A DNA stretch of 64,000 bases from Bacteroidales bacterium (GTDB lineage Bacteria > Bacteroidota > Bacteroidia > Bacteroidales > UBA932). The notes beneath the pieces are model-generated. The model saw only the letters and a program-made list of their open reading frames with translations, was not told the DNA's origin and ran no database searches. Location: assembly GCA_020026355.1 (NCBI GenBank), contig JAHHQP010000002.1, positions 26,999 through 90,998 on the forward strand. Reading direction: 5' to 3'. This document shows, piece after piece, positions 53,943 to 61,917 of this stretch. Both the position numbers and the translations under genes were made by a program. The first letter of the stretch is position 1. Each line of letters begins with the position of its first letter.

Positions 53943-54020
53943 TTGAATAGTTTTTTCATAGGTTAAGTTTTAGGTTAGAATCAAGATGGTCTCCGGTGCG
54001 AATCGGAGGCCATCTTTCTT
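53943..54020 (+). ncRNA. Candidate small RNA driven by the sigma-54 promoter
   Basis: Between the predicted sigma-54 start and a terminator hairpin there are about 75 bases without a convincing reading frame. The segment holds a small stem (CTATT/AATAG, 53940-53950), a twofold TAGGTTA direct repeat (53959-53965 and 53971-53977), and ends with a 13-bp hairpin (53983-53995 with 54004-54016, one wobble) followed by a T-rich stretch. The layout promoter-short element-terminator fits a trans-acting small RNA. No known RNA family is recognised. Confidence 0.4.
53983..54020 (+). terminator. Rho-independent terminator of the candidate small RNA
   Basis: Thirteen-base arms with one G-T wobble enclose the loop GTGCGAAT; TTCTTTCT follows. 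From here to the tRNA terminator (54021-54167) I see no gene. Confidence 0.65.
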
Positions 54021-54167
54021 TCTGGTTTCCGGATTTTCATTTTCCTTCAAGATTCTGCTGTTCGCTGTCGGCCTGTACCTGAAGATGGAGTATTCATCCT
54101 CTGTGAACCATGACGCGTCTCACTTCAGTGGACTCTTCCACGGGAGAAGAGCAGGATTATATGATGT

Positions 54168-54207
54168 GAAAAGAGCGGTAGCTGATATTGCAGTCACCGC
54201 TCTTTTC
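54168..54207 (-). terminator. Terminator downstream of tRNA-Thr
   Basis: Perfect 12-base arms (54168-54179 and 54196-54207) end in TTTTC on the minus strand, directly after the tRNA's encoded CCA. Confidence 0.8.
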
Positions 54208-54208
54208 A

Positions 54209-54284
54209 TGGAGCCAGCTGTGAGGATCGAACTCGCGACCTTTTCGTTACGAATGAAATGCTCTACCGACTGAGCTAAGCTGGC
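54209..54284 (-). tRNA. tRNA-Thr (CGT)
   Basis: Cloverleaf on the minus strand: acceptor GCCAGCT/AGCTGGC, D arm GCTC/GAGC, anticodon loop TTCGTAA with anticodon CGT, T loop TTCGATC, discriminator T and genome-encoded CCA. Two stems carry a mismatch: A-C at the base of the anticodon loop and C-A in the T stem, so the gene is slightly irregular. Confidence 0.85.
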
Positions 54285-54343
54285 TTTTCATTTGCGAATG
54301 CAAAATTAAGTTCTTTTTATGAATTTTCAAAAAAACTTTAGAT

Positions 54344-54351
54344 TATCTTTG
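54344..54351 (+). promoter_or_regulatory. Promoter -7 box (TATCTTTG) of the prolyl-tRNA editing gene
   Basis: Exact TAnnTTTG match 26 bp before the start codon. Confidence 0.5.
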
Positions 54352-54377
54352 TACTTTCTATAGAAAAGAAGAAGAAA

Positions 54378-54971
54378 ATGAGCTCTGAAACACTTGAAAA
54401 TACTTTTGAAACGGCTCCGGAGCAGGAGGCGCGTATCCGGGAAGTCCTGGATTTCCTGGAAAAGCACGCCATACCTTATGAAATCTACCGGCATCCACCT
54501 TTGCCGACGATCGAGATTGCGCTGGAATACTGGAAAACGATCCAGGCGACGCACTGCAAGAATCTCTTTTTCCGGAACCATAAGGGAAACCGTCATTACC
54601 TGGTCAGTTTCGAGTGCCGCAAGAATCTGGACATCCATAGTCTCGAGCATCAGCTCCATCAGGGAAAACTTTCCTTCGCTTCGCCGGAACGCATGTGGCG
54701 TTGTCTTGGCTTGAAGCCAGGATCGGTTTCGCCCTTCGGGCTCATCCATGACATGGAGCTGGCTGGACGGGAAGACGTCAACCCGAAGGAGCTCTACGAA
54801 AACGGCCATCGTGTGAAATTCTTCCTGGATAAAGATCTCCAGAAAGCCGAGAAAATCAGCTTCCATCCTTGCGACAATACTGCCAGCGTCGTAGTCAGTC
54901 GTCAGGATTTTCTCCGGTTCCTCGACCTCTGGGGTGGAGAATATGAGTGGACGGAATTTACAATTGGATGA
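54378..54971 (+). CDS. YbaK/ProX-type prolyl-tRNA editing (deacylase) protein
   Basis: The 197-residue protein is a stand-alone aminoacyl-tRNA deacylase related to the INS domain of prolyl-tRNA synthetase. It shows the family's IPYEIYRHPPLPTIEIAL start, KNLFFRNHKGNRHYLV core with its catalytic-type Lys, LGLKPGSVSPFGL and the FHPCDNTASVVV end. It would hydrolyse wrongly charged Ala- or Cys-tRNA(Pro) in the cytoplasm. It has its own promoter. Confidence 0.88.
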   Translation: MSSETLENTFETAPEQEARIREVLDFLEKHAIPYEIYRHPPLPTIEIALEYWKTIQATHCKNLFFRNHKGNRHYLVSFECRKNLDIHSLEHQLHQGKLSFASPERMWRCLGLKPGSVSPFGLIHDMELAGREDVNPKELYENGHRVKFFLDKDLQKAEKISFHPCDNTASVVVSRQDFLRFLDLWGGEYEWTEFTIG

Positions 54972-55101
54972 ATGGATCGGGAAAATGGTCGTATTTTTAT
55001 CACGAAAGGTCGATTTCTTTCCTGAGGAGGTCTGAAGGCAAGAATTTTGCACGCTTTTCTCCGTTATTCAAAGCGTAACATTCAGCTGTAAAAAATAGAG
55101 C

Positions 55102-56511
55102 ATGCACATGTTGTGGTTTATAGCATTGGTCCTTCTTCTGACCGGAACGATTTTCGTGATTGTCATGGAAAACCGTAATCCGGTGAAGACATTGGCCTGG
55201 ATTCTGGTGTTGACTTTCGTGCCTTTCCTCGGCATCATCGCCTACATCCTTTTCGGCATGAGTAATCGCAGCCGTCGTCTGATCACGACCGGCCGCTTTG
55301 CTGAGCTCAAGTCCAATGTGCCTCGCAACTATACCGGTACAGCGCTGCTGGAGGACGCTCCCCGGAATGAAAGTCTCTCCCGTACGTTGAAGGAAATCAA
55401 TTATTCCTATGTGCTGGACGGTAATTCCATTGAGGTCTTCACTCGTTTCGATCCGTTCTTCACTTCGATGCTGGACGATATCCGGAGGGCGAAACGTCAC
55501 ATTCATATTCTCTTTTTCAAGCTGGAGGAAGATTCGATCGGAAATCAGCTGGCGGATCTGCTGATCGAAAAGGTCCATGCCGGGGTCCAGGTGCGTCTCT
55601 GTTATGACGATATCGCGAATTTCACGGTCTGCAAGCGCTTCTATCGTAGAATGCAGGACAATGGAGTGGAAGTCATTCCGTTCGCACGTTGCTACATTCC
55701 TTTTCTTTCCCGCAATGCCAATTACAGGAACCATCGGAAGATTACGGTCGTGGATGGTGAGGTCGGTTATGTCGGTGGAATGAACATCGCAGAGCGTTAT
55801 TCGAAAGGCATCCGTGGCGGAATCTGGAGAGATACGATGGTCCGTATTGCAGGTCCGGCGGTTTCGGAAATCCAGACCGCGTTCCTGATCGACTGGCAGT
55901 TCGCTTCCGGAAAATTCGTCACCGGTCCTGAATATTATCCGGTCAATGCTCCACAAGGTACAGTCAAGATTCAGATCGCGACTGCGGGCCCGATGGCCAG
56001 ATGGGACGTCATGAAGCATGCCTTTGTGGACATTATTTCCCATGCTCGGAAATATGTCTATATCCAGTCTCCTTATTTCATACCGACGGATTCCATCCTG
56101 ATGGCGATGCAGACTGCGGCGATGTCAGGTGTGGATGTGCGCTTGATGATTCCGAAAAGGGGGGATAAGGGTATCCTACCTCCATTGGCCTCGAAGTCTT
56201 ATCTGAAAGAGATCCTGAAGGCGGGAGTGAAGGTTTATTTCTACCAGGAAGGCTACCTCCATTCGAAGACGATGGTCGCGGACGATCAGCTGGCTACCGT
56301 AGGCTCCACCAACATTGACGTCAGAAGTCTGGAACAGAATTTTGAAATCAATTCTTTCATCTATGACAGTGATTTTGCATTGAAGATGAAGGAAATCTTT
56401 ATAGAAGACATGAAGGACGCGAAGGAGATTGTCTGGAGAAAATGGAAACATCGTCCGTTAATCCAGAAGGTGAAGGAGTCGTTCGCACGCTTGTTCGCCC
56501 CTCTTCTTTAA
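55102..56511 (+). CDS. cls: Cardiolipin synthase (phospholipase D family)
   Basis: The 469-residue protein has two N-terminal membrane helices (residues ~2-20 and ~31-51) and two HKD motifs, H211-K213-D218 (NHRKITVVDG) and H387-K389-D394 (LHSKTMVADD), each followed by the usual G-G/G-S and N residues. This is the layout of bacterial cardiolipin synthases, which condense two phosphatidylglycerols at the inner membrane. A CDP-alcohol phosphatidyltransferase gene follows after 45 bp, which supports a phospholipid role. The 130 bp before it show no clear promoter. Confidence 0.92.
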   Translation: MHMLWFIALVLLLTGTIFVIVMENRNPVKTLAWILVLTFVPFLGIIAYILFGMSNRSRRLITTGRFAELKSNVPRNYTGTALLEDAPRNESLSRTLKEINYSYVLDGNSIEVFTRFDPFFTSMLDDIRRAKRHIHILFFKLEEDSIGNQLADLLIEKVHAGVQVRLCYDDIANFTVCKRFYRRMQDNGVEVIPFARCYIPFLSRNANYRNHRKITVVDGEVGYVGGMNIAERYSKGIRGGIWRDTMVRIAGPAVSEIQTAFLIDWQFASGKFVTGPEYYPVNAPQGTVKIQIATAGPMARWDVMKHAFVDIISHARKYVYIQSPYFIPTDSILMAMQTAAMSGVDVRLMIPKRGDKGILPPLASKSYLKEILKAGVKVYFYQEGYLHSKTMVADDQLATVGSTNIDVRSLEQNFEINSFIYDSDFALKMKEIFIEDMKDAKEIVWRKWKHRPLIQKVKESFARLFAPLL

Positions 56512-56556
56512 GTTCATGCAGATTCAGCAACTGAAACATAATCAATTTATATTCAT

Positions 56557-57267
56557 ATGAAAGACAAGAAAGCACAGAGGATACAGACCTCTATTCTGAA
56601 TGCCGCAGAGAAAAAGGCATTGGTGTGGTTGGCGGAAAGACAACCGAAATGGATGAGTTCAGACATGTTGACTGCGATCGGCAGCTTGGGCGCCTTTCTC
56701 ATCGGTCTCGGTTTCTATCTGGCATCAAAGAATCTTGATTTCCTTTGGTTGACCATCTTCGGTTTCTTCGTGAACTGGTATGGTGACAGCCTGGACGGTA
56801 CCTTGGCCCGCGTCCGCAAGATCGAGCGTCCGATTTACGGATATTATCTGGATCATACGGTGGACTGCATCAACGAGATGATGATGTTCCTCGGTATCGG
56901 CCTTTCCAGCCTGATGCACCTGAACATCGCTCTCCTGATCATGATCGCCTATTTCCTGATCACGATCAATGTAAGTGTCAATGCTCACCTCAAGAGTGAG
57001 TTCCGTCTTACTTATGCGAAACTTGGTCCGACAGAGTTCCGTATCATCGCGGTCATTCTCTGCCTCCTCCTGATGTATATCCCGGGAGCAACGACCTGGA
57101 GCGTCACAGCAGCGGTGTTCGGCGAGCAGGTTCTGCTTCAGACCATGGATATCGCCGGTATCGCCATCTTCGTCATTCTCATGCTGATGTATTTCGTATC
57201 TATCATCAGCGATGCGATGGGCTATGCGAAAATGGATCCGAAAGACAAGAGCCAGCTCAAGAAATAG
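56557..57267 (+). CDS. CDP-alcohol phosphatidyltransferase-family membrane enzyme
   Basis: The 236-residue integral membrane protein contains the complete family signature D77-x2-D80-G-x2-A-R-x8-G-x3-D98-x3-D102 (DSLDGTLARVRK, then GYYLDHTVD). These aspartates bind the metal ions that activate the CDP-lipid. Several membrane helices flank the motif. It transfers a phosphatidyl group to a small alcohol, or is a related enzyme such as an inositol- or glycerol-phosphate transferase; the acceptor is not clear. It sits behind cardiolipin synthase. Confidence 0.85.
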   Translation: MKDKKAQRIQTSILNAAEKKALVWLAERQPKWMSSDMLTAIGSLGAFLIGLGFYLASKNLDFLWLTIFGFFVNWYGDSLDGTLARVRKIERPIYGYYLDHTVDCINEMMMFLGIGLSSLMHLNIALLIMIAYFLITINVSVNAHLKSEFRLTYAKLGPTEFRIIAVILCLLLMYIPGATTWSVTAAVFGEQVLLQTMDIAGIAIFVILMLMYFVSIISDAMGYAKMDPKDKSQLKK

Positions 57268-57286
57268 GTTGGCTACCATACAAAGA

Positions 57287-57336
57287 AAAGAGGGTGACTC
57301 AAAAGTTCAAGATTTGAACTGAGAGTTTCCCTCTTT
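57287..57336 (+). terminator. Terminator after the phospholipid genes
   Basis: A layered hairpin: outer arms AAAGAGGG/CCCTCTTT, middle ACTC/GAGT and inner GTTCAA/TTGAAC around GAT. A further weak hairpin (AGACCC/GGGTCT) lies at about 57368-57389; nothing else is seen up to the tRNA. Confidence 0.7.
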
Positions 57337-57420
57337 CATTATGTCGGATGGCTGCTGCTGCTTCCGCAGACCCTCTCCGCAAGCGGGTCTCCGCCATTAC
57401 CACGCCATATTACATGGAAA

Positions 57421-57448
57421 ACCGGGTCAAAACTACTTTTGACCCGGT
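57421..57448 (-). terminator. Terminator downstream of tRNA-Pro
   Basis: Perfect 12-base arms around CTAC; on the minus strand the stem is followed by TTTTCC. Confidence 0.8.
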
Positions 57449-57462
57449 CTCTTTTCTTTGCT

Positions 57463-57538
57463 TGGTCGAGAAGAGGCGACTCGAACGCCCGACCCCTACG
57501 TCCCGAACGTAGTGCGCTACCAACTGCGCTACTTCTCG
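57463..57538 (-). tRNA. tRNA-Pro (CGG)
   Basis: Minus-strand cloverleaf: acceptor CGAGAAG/CTTCTCG, anticodon stem CTACG/CGTAG with loop TTCGGGA (anticodon CGG), T loop TTCGAGT, discriminator A and encoded CCA. All stems pair well. Confidence 0.93.
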
Positions 57539-57592
57539 TTTTGCGGATGCAAATATACGAAATATTCCGATAGGTTGTCCTTAAAATTTCAA

Positions 57593-59164
57593 TTATTTTT
57601 CATCCGCCACCCATCCGTTGTAGCCGGAAGCCAGTTCAATGACCTCGAAACCATTGGCACAGAGGAGCTTTGAAGCGAGCTTGCTTCTTTTCCCGCTGCG
57701 GCAGTAAACGGCGACTTTTGCACCGGCAGGAATCTTTTCCCGCACTTTCTCGATGAAATCCTGGCCTTTGACATCGATGTTGAGGTCAGTTCCCGGAATG
57801 CAGCCTTCTCGGTGCTCGGCAGCGGTGCGGACATCCAGAACGACCGTACCGGCTTCTTCCAGGACCTGGCGGAATTCTTCGGTGTTTACGCAGCTGTAGC
57901 GGTAGCAGTGCTGGAGGCGGGCTTCCAGATAAGTCCGGAGGATTTCCCAATCATAGAACGGACCTCCGGCAAGGGGCAGCTGAGCGTCTCTTTCCCGGAA
58001 CAGCACACGGACTTTGACGTCTTCGTTCCCGTTCCGGAAGAAAATGAGCTGGAGATTGGTGGCCATCGGAGAAATCTCGGAGACATTCCAGCATTCGTGA
58101 GCCTGTTCGACCGGTACCCTGTCATCAGTACTTTTTACGCCGATGAGTGCCAGCAGGGGAATGATGTTGCTGTCATGCCCGAAACGCAGGGAGGCTGAGA
58201 GTCCGCTTTTACCTGAAATCGCTCTTTCGGCTTCTGTGATGATATCGCGCAGCAAGGGTTTCGTGTTCTCGATTCTGGCATCGCCGTATCTGTACGCCGG
58301 GCCCATGTTCACGTAGGCATCGGCATTGATGCATTTCCAGAGCGAAATCAGTTCCTCTTCTGTGAAGAAAGGGTAGAAATCCAGTCCCAGATAGTCGTTG
58401 CATTGGGCGATGCTGGCCAGTTCGAAGCAGTCGTGCATGAATTCTTCCGGGGTGATGGACTGATCCTCCAGTGAAGCGGCTCCTTCCTTGAAGAGGAGAG
58501 TCATGAAGCGGTCCGCATGCAGATAAACCGTTTTCAGACTGTCGATCAGCGGGCGTTTCAATTCAGCATAGCGGTCCGGTTCGTTACCGGAGAAGAAGGC
58601 GCAGCCGATCTGGCTGGATTCGCGGGTGATCTGCAAGCTCGGTTCCAGTTCCTTCAGTCTCTCGTCAAAAGCGGCCATGCTGAGTATGCAGCGGATCACG
58701 CGGGTGGATCTACTGTCGATCCGTGCCCCTGGGCGGAACACTTCCGGATAACGTCGGAACATCCTTTCTGCGATTCCGCGATGTTCCTGCACCCCTCTCG
58801 GACTAAGGTCTCCGAGCCGTCCGTCTGCGTCAGCCGCCAGGATCTCCAGCTGCTGACGGAACTTTTCTCCTTCCTCGGTCAATGAATTTTTCCGATGCGC
58901 TTCTTCGAACCGTTCCAAGGTCTGTTCATAGAGCCTTTCCGAAGTATGCCATCTGCAGCCGTGCCTTCCGAAGTGGCTGATGTAGAAGGGAGTGTATCCC
59001 TCCGGGCAGGTTGCGGTCTCCGGACCTTCGCCGATTTCATAATGATGGAAATAGCCGGCCGTCCTTTCAGGGTCGGCCTGCAGATAGCTGCTGTAATCCT
59101 GTGCATGGACCGGACTGCTCAGCAGGCAGAAACACAGGAAGAAAATCAAACGGAATGTTCTCAT
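57593..59164 (-). CDS. Exported histidine-acid phosphatase (MINPP/phytase-like) fused to a rhodanese domain
   Basis: The ATG at 59164 opens a signal peptide (MRTFRLIFFLCFCLLSSPVHAQ); the longer frame to 59308 has no credible start. Residues ~25-420 are a histidine phosphatase of the branch including multiple inositol-polyphosphate phosphatase: RHGCR (R67-H68-G69-x-R71) and the HD proton donor pair H330-D331 (FGHDSNIIP). Residues ~427-523 form a single rhodanese domain with active Cys488 (YCRSGKRS) and VVLDVRTAAEH. The frame runs through both parts without a break. The phosphatase likely removes phosphate from inositol phosphates or similar esters in the periplasm; the purpose of the sulfurtransferase tail is unclear. 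Confidence 0.85.
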   Translation of the reverse strand: MRTFRLIFFLCFCLLSSPVHAQDYSSYLQADPERTAGYFHHYEIGEGPETATCPEGYTPFYISHFGRHGCRWHTSERLYEQTLERFEEAHRKNSLTEEGEKFRQQLEILAADADGRLGDLSPRGVQEHRGIAERMFRRYPEVFRPGARIDSRSTRVIRCILSMAAFDERLKELEPSLQITRESSQIGCAFFSGNEPDRYAELKRPLIDSLKTVYLHADRFMTLLFKEGAASLEDQSITPEEFMHDCFELASIAQCNDYLGLDFYPFFTEEELISLWKCINADAYVNMGPAYRYGDARIENTKPLLRDIITEAERAISGKSGLSASLRFGHDSNIIPLLALIGVKSTDDRVPVEQAHECWNVSEISPMATNLQLIFFRNGNEDVKVRVLFRERDAQLPLAGGPFYDWEILRTYLEARLQHCYRYSCVNTEEFRQVLEEAGTVVLDVRTAAEHREGCIPGTDLNIDVKGQDFIEKVREKIPAGAKVAVYCRSGKRSKLASKLLCANGFEVIELASGYNGWVADEK

Positions 59165-59265
59165 GGGTATTAAACAGTTTGTCTTACGCTGGTAAAGATA
59201 GTGATTTTCATGCTTTTCCCTTTGAGGAATCTTGAAAATCGGTTGAAGTTGTGGTTCGGATTCAG

Positions 59266-59273
59266 TATATTTG
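59266..59273 (+). promoter_or_regulatory. Promoter -7 box (TATATTTG) of the superoxide dismutase gene
   Basis: Exact TAnnTTTG match with a TTG about 20 bp upstream, 33 bp before the start codon. Confidence 0.55.
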
Positions 59274-59306
59274 TCTTGCAATAGAAATGTATTAACCACA
59301 GAACTC

Positions 59307-59882
59307 ATGAAACATACATTACCTCAACTTCCTTATGCACTGGATGCTTTCGGTTCCAGGATCAGTAAGGAAACCTTCGAATTCCATTATGGAAAGCACC
59401 ATCAGGCTTATGTCGACAACCTTAATCGTCTGATCGAGAACACTCCTTATGAAGACATGTCCTTAGAAGAAATTGTCTGTAAAGCCGGTCCGGGAGCTAT
59501 CTGCAACAATGCTGCCCAAGCCTGGAACCATGAATTCTTCTTCATGACCTTGACTCCGGATCCTGTGGAGATACCTGCGGCGCTTGAATCCAGGATGGAA
59601 CAGTCTTTCGGTACGATCGAGAATTTCAAGACTGTTTTCGTCAAGGCTGCGGTCACGCTTTTCGGCTCTGGTTGGGTCTGGCTTGTCGAAGACAAGGAGG
59701 GAGAACTGATGGTCATGCAGACTTCCAATGCCGGCAATCCGCTGCCGCAGGGGTACAGGCCGCTGCTGACGGTCGATGTCTGGGAGCATGCCTATTACAT
59801 CGACTATCGTAACCGTCGCCAAGCTTTTGTGGAAACCTGTCTCGAACTCATGGACTGGAGCAAGGTAGCTTCCCGCCTGTAA
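59307..59882 (+). CDS. sodB: Iron/manganese superoxide dismutase
   Basis: The ATG at 59307 gives 191 residues, the normal length. Metal ligands H27 (FHYGKHHQAYV), H75 (WNHEFFF), D157 and H161 (DVWEHAYYIDY) are all in place. It converts superoxide to oxygen and hydrogen peroxide in the cytoplasm, a common defence of anaerobes against transient oxygen. The residues around the ligands look like the Fe or cambialistic type, as usual in Bacteroidales. An alcohol dehydrogenase gene follows after 15 bp. Confidence 0.95.
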   Translation: MKHTLPQLPYALDAFGSRISKETFEFHYGKHHQAYVDNLNRLIENTPYEDMSLEEIVCKAGPGAICNNAAQAWNHEFFFMTLTPDPVEIPAALESRMEQSFGTIENFKTVFVKAAVTLFGSGWVWLVEDKEGELMVMQTSNAGNPLPQGYRPLLTVDVWEHAYYIDYRNRRQAFVETCLELMDWSKVASRL

Positions 59883-59897
59883 TGAAGCAGCCCTGAC

Positions 59898-60932
59898 ATG
59901 CAAGCTTATACCTATATCCGTCCGGGATACTTTGCCTTCACGGAAAAACCGAAACCGGAACTCATCGACCCGAAAGATGCCATCGTACGGCTCACCCTCA
60001 GCAGCATCTGCACCAGCGACCTGCACATCAAGCATGGCAGCGTACCCAGAGCGGTGCCCGGAATCACGGTGGGACACGAGATGGTCGGCATCGTGGAATC
60101 CGTCGGCTCTGAAGTGACGAAGGTGAAACCCGGCGACCGCGTGACGGTCAATGTAGAGACCTATTGCGGCGAATGCTGGTTCTGCAGACATGGTTATGTG
60201 AACAACTGTACCGACAGGAACGGCGGTTGGGCGCTCGGTTGCCGCATCGACGGCGGCCAGACGGAATATGTCCGTGTCCCCTACGCCGATCAGGGACTGA
60301 ATCGCATTCCGGAAAACGTCACTGACCGTCAGGCGCTTTTCACCGGCGATATTCTGGCGACCGGCTTCTGGGCGGCCCGCATTTCGGAAATCACGCCGGA
60401 AGATACGGTCCTCATCATCGGTGCCGGTCCGACCGGTATCTGCACCTTGCTCTGCACGCGGCTCCGGCAGCCGCGGCACATCATTGTCTGTGAGAAATCA
60501 GAGGAACGTCGGCGTTTCGTCCGGGAACATTATCCGGAGATCCTGCTGACGGATCCGGAACATTGCCTCGAGACGGTCCGGAAGACGACCGACCGCGGAG
60601 GTGCGGATGTCGTGATCGAGGTCGCCGGGGCGGAAGATACCTTCCGCTTGGCCTGGGAGATGGCGCGTCCGAACGCTATCGTGACTATCGTCGCGCTCTA
60701 TGACCGGCCGCAGGTGCTTCCATTGCCGGACATGTACGGCAAGAACCTCACGTTCAAGACCGGTGGAGTGGATGGTCGTGACTGTGACGAGATCCTCGGT
60801 CTCATTGCCGAAGGGAAACTCGACACCACGCCCCTGATCACGCACACGTTCCCATTGACCCGGATAGAAGAGGCCTACGCACTTTTCGAGAATCGGCTGG
60901 ATGGGGTCATCAAGGTTGCTGTCACTTATTGA
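59898..60932 (+). CDS. Zinc-dependent medium-chain alcohol dehydrogenase
   Basis: The 344-residue protein has the medium-chain dehydrogenase fold: catalytic-zinc region ICTSDLHI and GHEMVGIV, structural-zinc cysteines in CGECWFCRHGYVNNC, and the Rossmann motif IIGAGPTGIC. It is cytoplasmic and oxidises an alcohol or polyol with NAD(P). It probably shares the sodB transcript. Its end overlaps that of the convergent EamA gene by seven bases. The substrate is unknown. Confidence 0.9.
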   Translation: MQAYTYIRPGYFAFTEKPKPELIDPKDAIVRLTLSSICTSDLHIKHGSVPRAVPGITVGHEMVGIVESVGSEVTKVKPGDRVTVNVETYCGECWFCRHGYVNNCTDRNGGWALGCRIDGGQTEYVRVPYADQGLNRIPENVTDRQALFTGDILATGFWAARISEITPEDTVLIIGAGPTGICTLLCTRLRQPRHIIVCEKSEERRRFVREHYPEILLTDPEHCLETVRKTTDRGGADVVIEVAGAEDTFRLAWEMARPNAIVTIVALYDRPQVLPLPDMYGKNLTFKTGGVDGRDCDEILGLIAEGKLDTTPLITHTFPLTRIEEAYALFENRLDGVIKVAVTY

Positions 60933-61846
60933 CAGGAATCATCCTTGATGCTCTTCGCTTTCTCCGTCTTTTTCTCGTTTTTCCCGTTGACGAGGATGAC
61001 GATGGTCACGGCTATCAGCACGACGAGGATGCCGAGGCCCTGGAGCCAGCTCATCTTCTCGTCGAATACCAGCACGCCCACAGCCAAGGCCGTCAACGGT
61101 TCCATGCAGCCAAGGACGGCCGTAGTCGTTGAACCTACGTTCTGCACCGCCAGAATCAGCGTGAAGTCCGACACGACGGTCGGGATCAGTGCCAGCAGGA
61201 ACAGATGGGCTGCGGTATTGAAGTCCATGTGCACATCCAGCGCCTCTCCCCGCAGCAGCAGGTTCAGTCCGAAGACCGCGGAGCCGACCAGCAGCACGTA
61301 GAAGGTCAGTTTCAGTCCGTCCATCTTGGATACTATGGATTTGTTCACGCCGACGATGTAGAAGGCATAGGTGAAGATCGTGATCAGGACCAGACTCACA
61401 CCTTTATGGTCAATGGCGCCGCTGTTTCCGCCTCCTAAGAGGTAGACACCGCCGATCGCCATGAAGATGGCTGTCATCAGCAGGACCGAGACCTTCTCCT
61501 TGAAGAAGAGGATCATCGTCAGCGTGACGACCACCGGATAAAGGAAGTGGATGGTCGTCGCGATGCCGCTCGGGATATATTGGTAGGAGGAAGTCAGGAA
61601 AATGGCTGTAGCTCCGTAGAGGATGCCCAGCACCGAGAGTACGCCCAGCTCGCGGAGATTGATCCGGAGGTCATGACGTTTCGCGGCCAGGATCACGCCC
61701 AGAAAGAGGGCGGAAAGGGCAAAACGGTAGAACAGTACGGAATTGATGCCGATGCCTGCGTTCAGGGCAGGAATAGCGAAAAGAGGAATCAGCCCGAATG
61801 TCGCTGAGGAAAGGATGGCGTAGGCTACGCCTTTGGTCTTGCTCAT
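60926..61846 (-). CDS. EamA/DMT-family permease
   Basis: The ATG at 61846 gives 306 residues with ten predicted membrane helices in two EamA repeats (starting GVAYAILSSATFGLIPLFA and GVSLVLITIFTYAFYIVG), as in drug/metabolite transporters. The C-terminus is charged and cytoplasmic. Substrate unknown. Confidence 0.9.
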   Translation of the reverse strand: MSKTKGVAYAILSSATFGLIPLFAIPALNAGIGINSVLFYRFALSALFLGVILAAKRHDLRINLRELGVLSVLGILYGATAIFLTSSYQYIPSGIATTIHFLYPVVVTLTMILFFKEKVSVLLMTAIFMAIGGVYLLGGGNSGAIDHKGVSLVLITIFTYAFYIVGVNKSIVSKMDGLKLTFYVLLVGSAVFGLNLLLRGEALDVHMDFNTAAHLFLLALIPTVVSDFTLILAVQNVGSTTTAVLGCMEPLTALAVGVLVFDEKMSWLQGLGILVVLIAVTIVILVNGKNEKKTEKAKSIKDDSCQ

Positions 61847-61868
61847 AATCAATCTTCAAAAGTTTGCG

Positions 61869-61876
61869 CAAATATA
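61869..61876 (-). promoter_or_regulatory. Promoter -7 box (TATATTTG, minus strand) of the EamA gene
   Basis: Exact TAnnTTTG match on the minus strand, 23 bp before the start codon. Confidence 0.5.
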
Positions 61877-61888
61877 GTATAATGTGGT

Positions 61889-61896
61889 TATATTTG
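61889..61896 (+). promoter_or_regulatory. Promoter -7 box (TATATTTG) of the DPP4-like gene
   Basis: Exact TAnnTTTG match 22 bp before the start codon, with a TTTG at 61863-61866 somewhat further upstream than usual. It is back to back with the EamA promoter. Confidence 0.5.
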
Positions 61897-61917
61897 TTAT
61901 CGAAAAAATTTTAAAAC

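Noticed and set aside
53986..54273. 95-codon open frame on the plus strand
   Set aside because: It overlaps two terminator hairpins and the antisense of tRNA-Thr, so it is not a protein gene.
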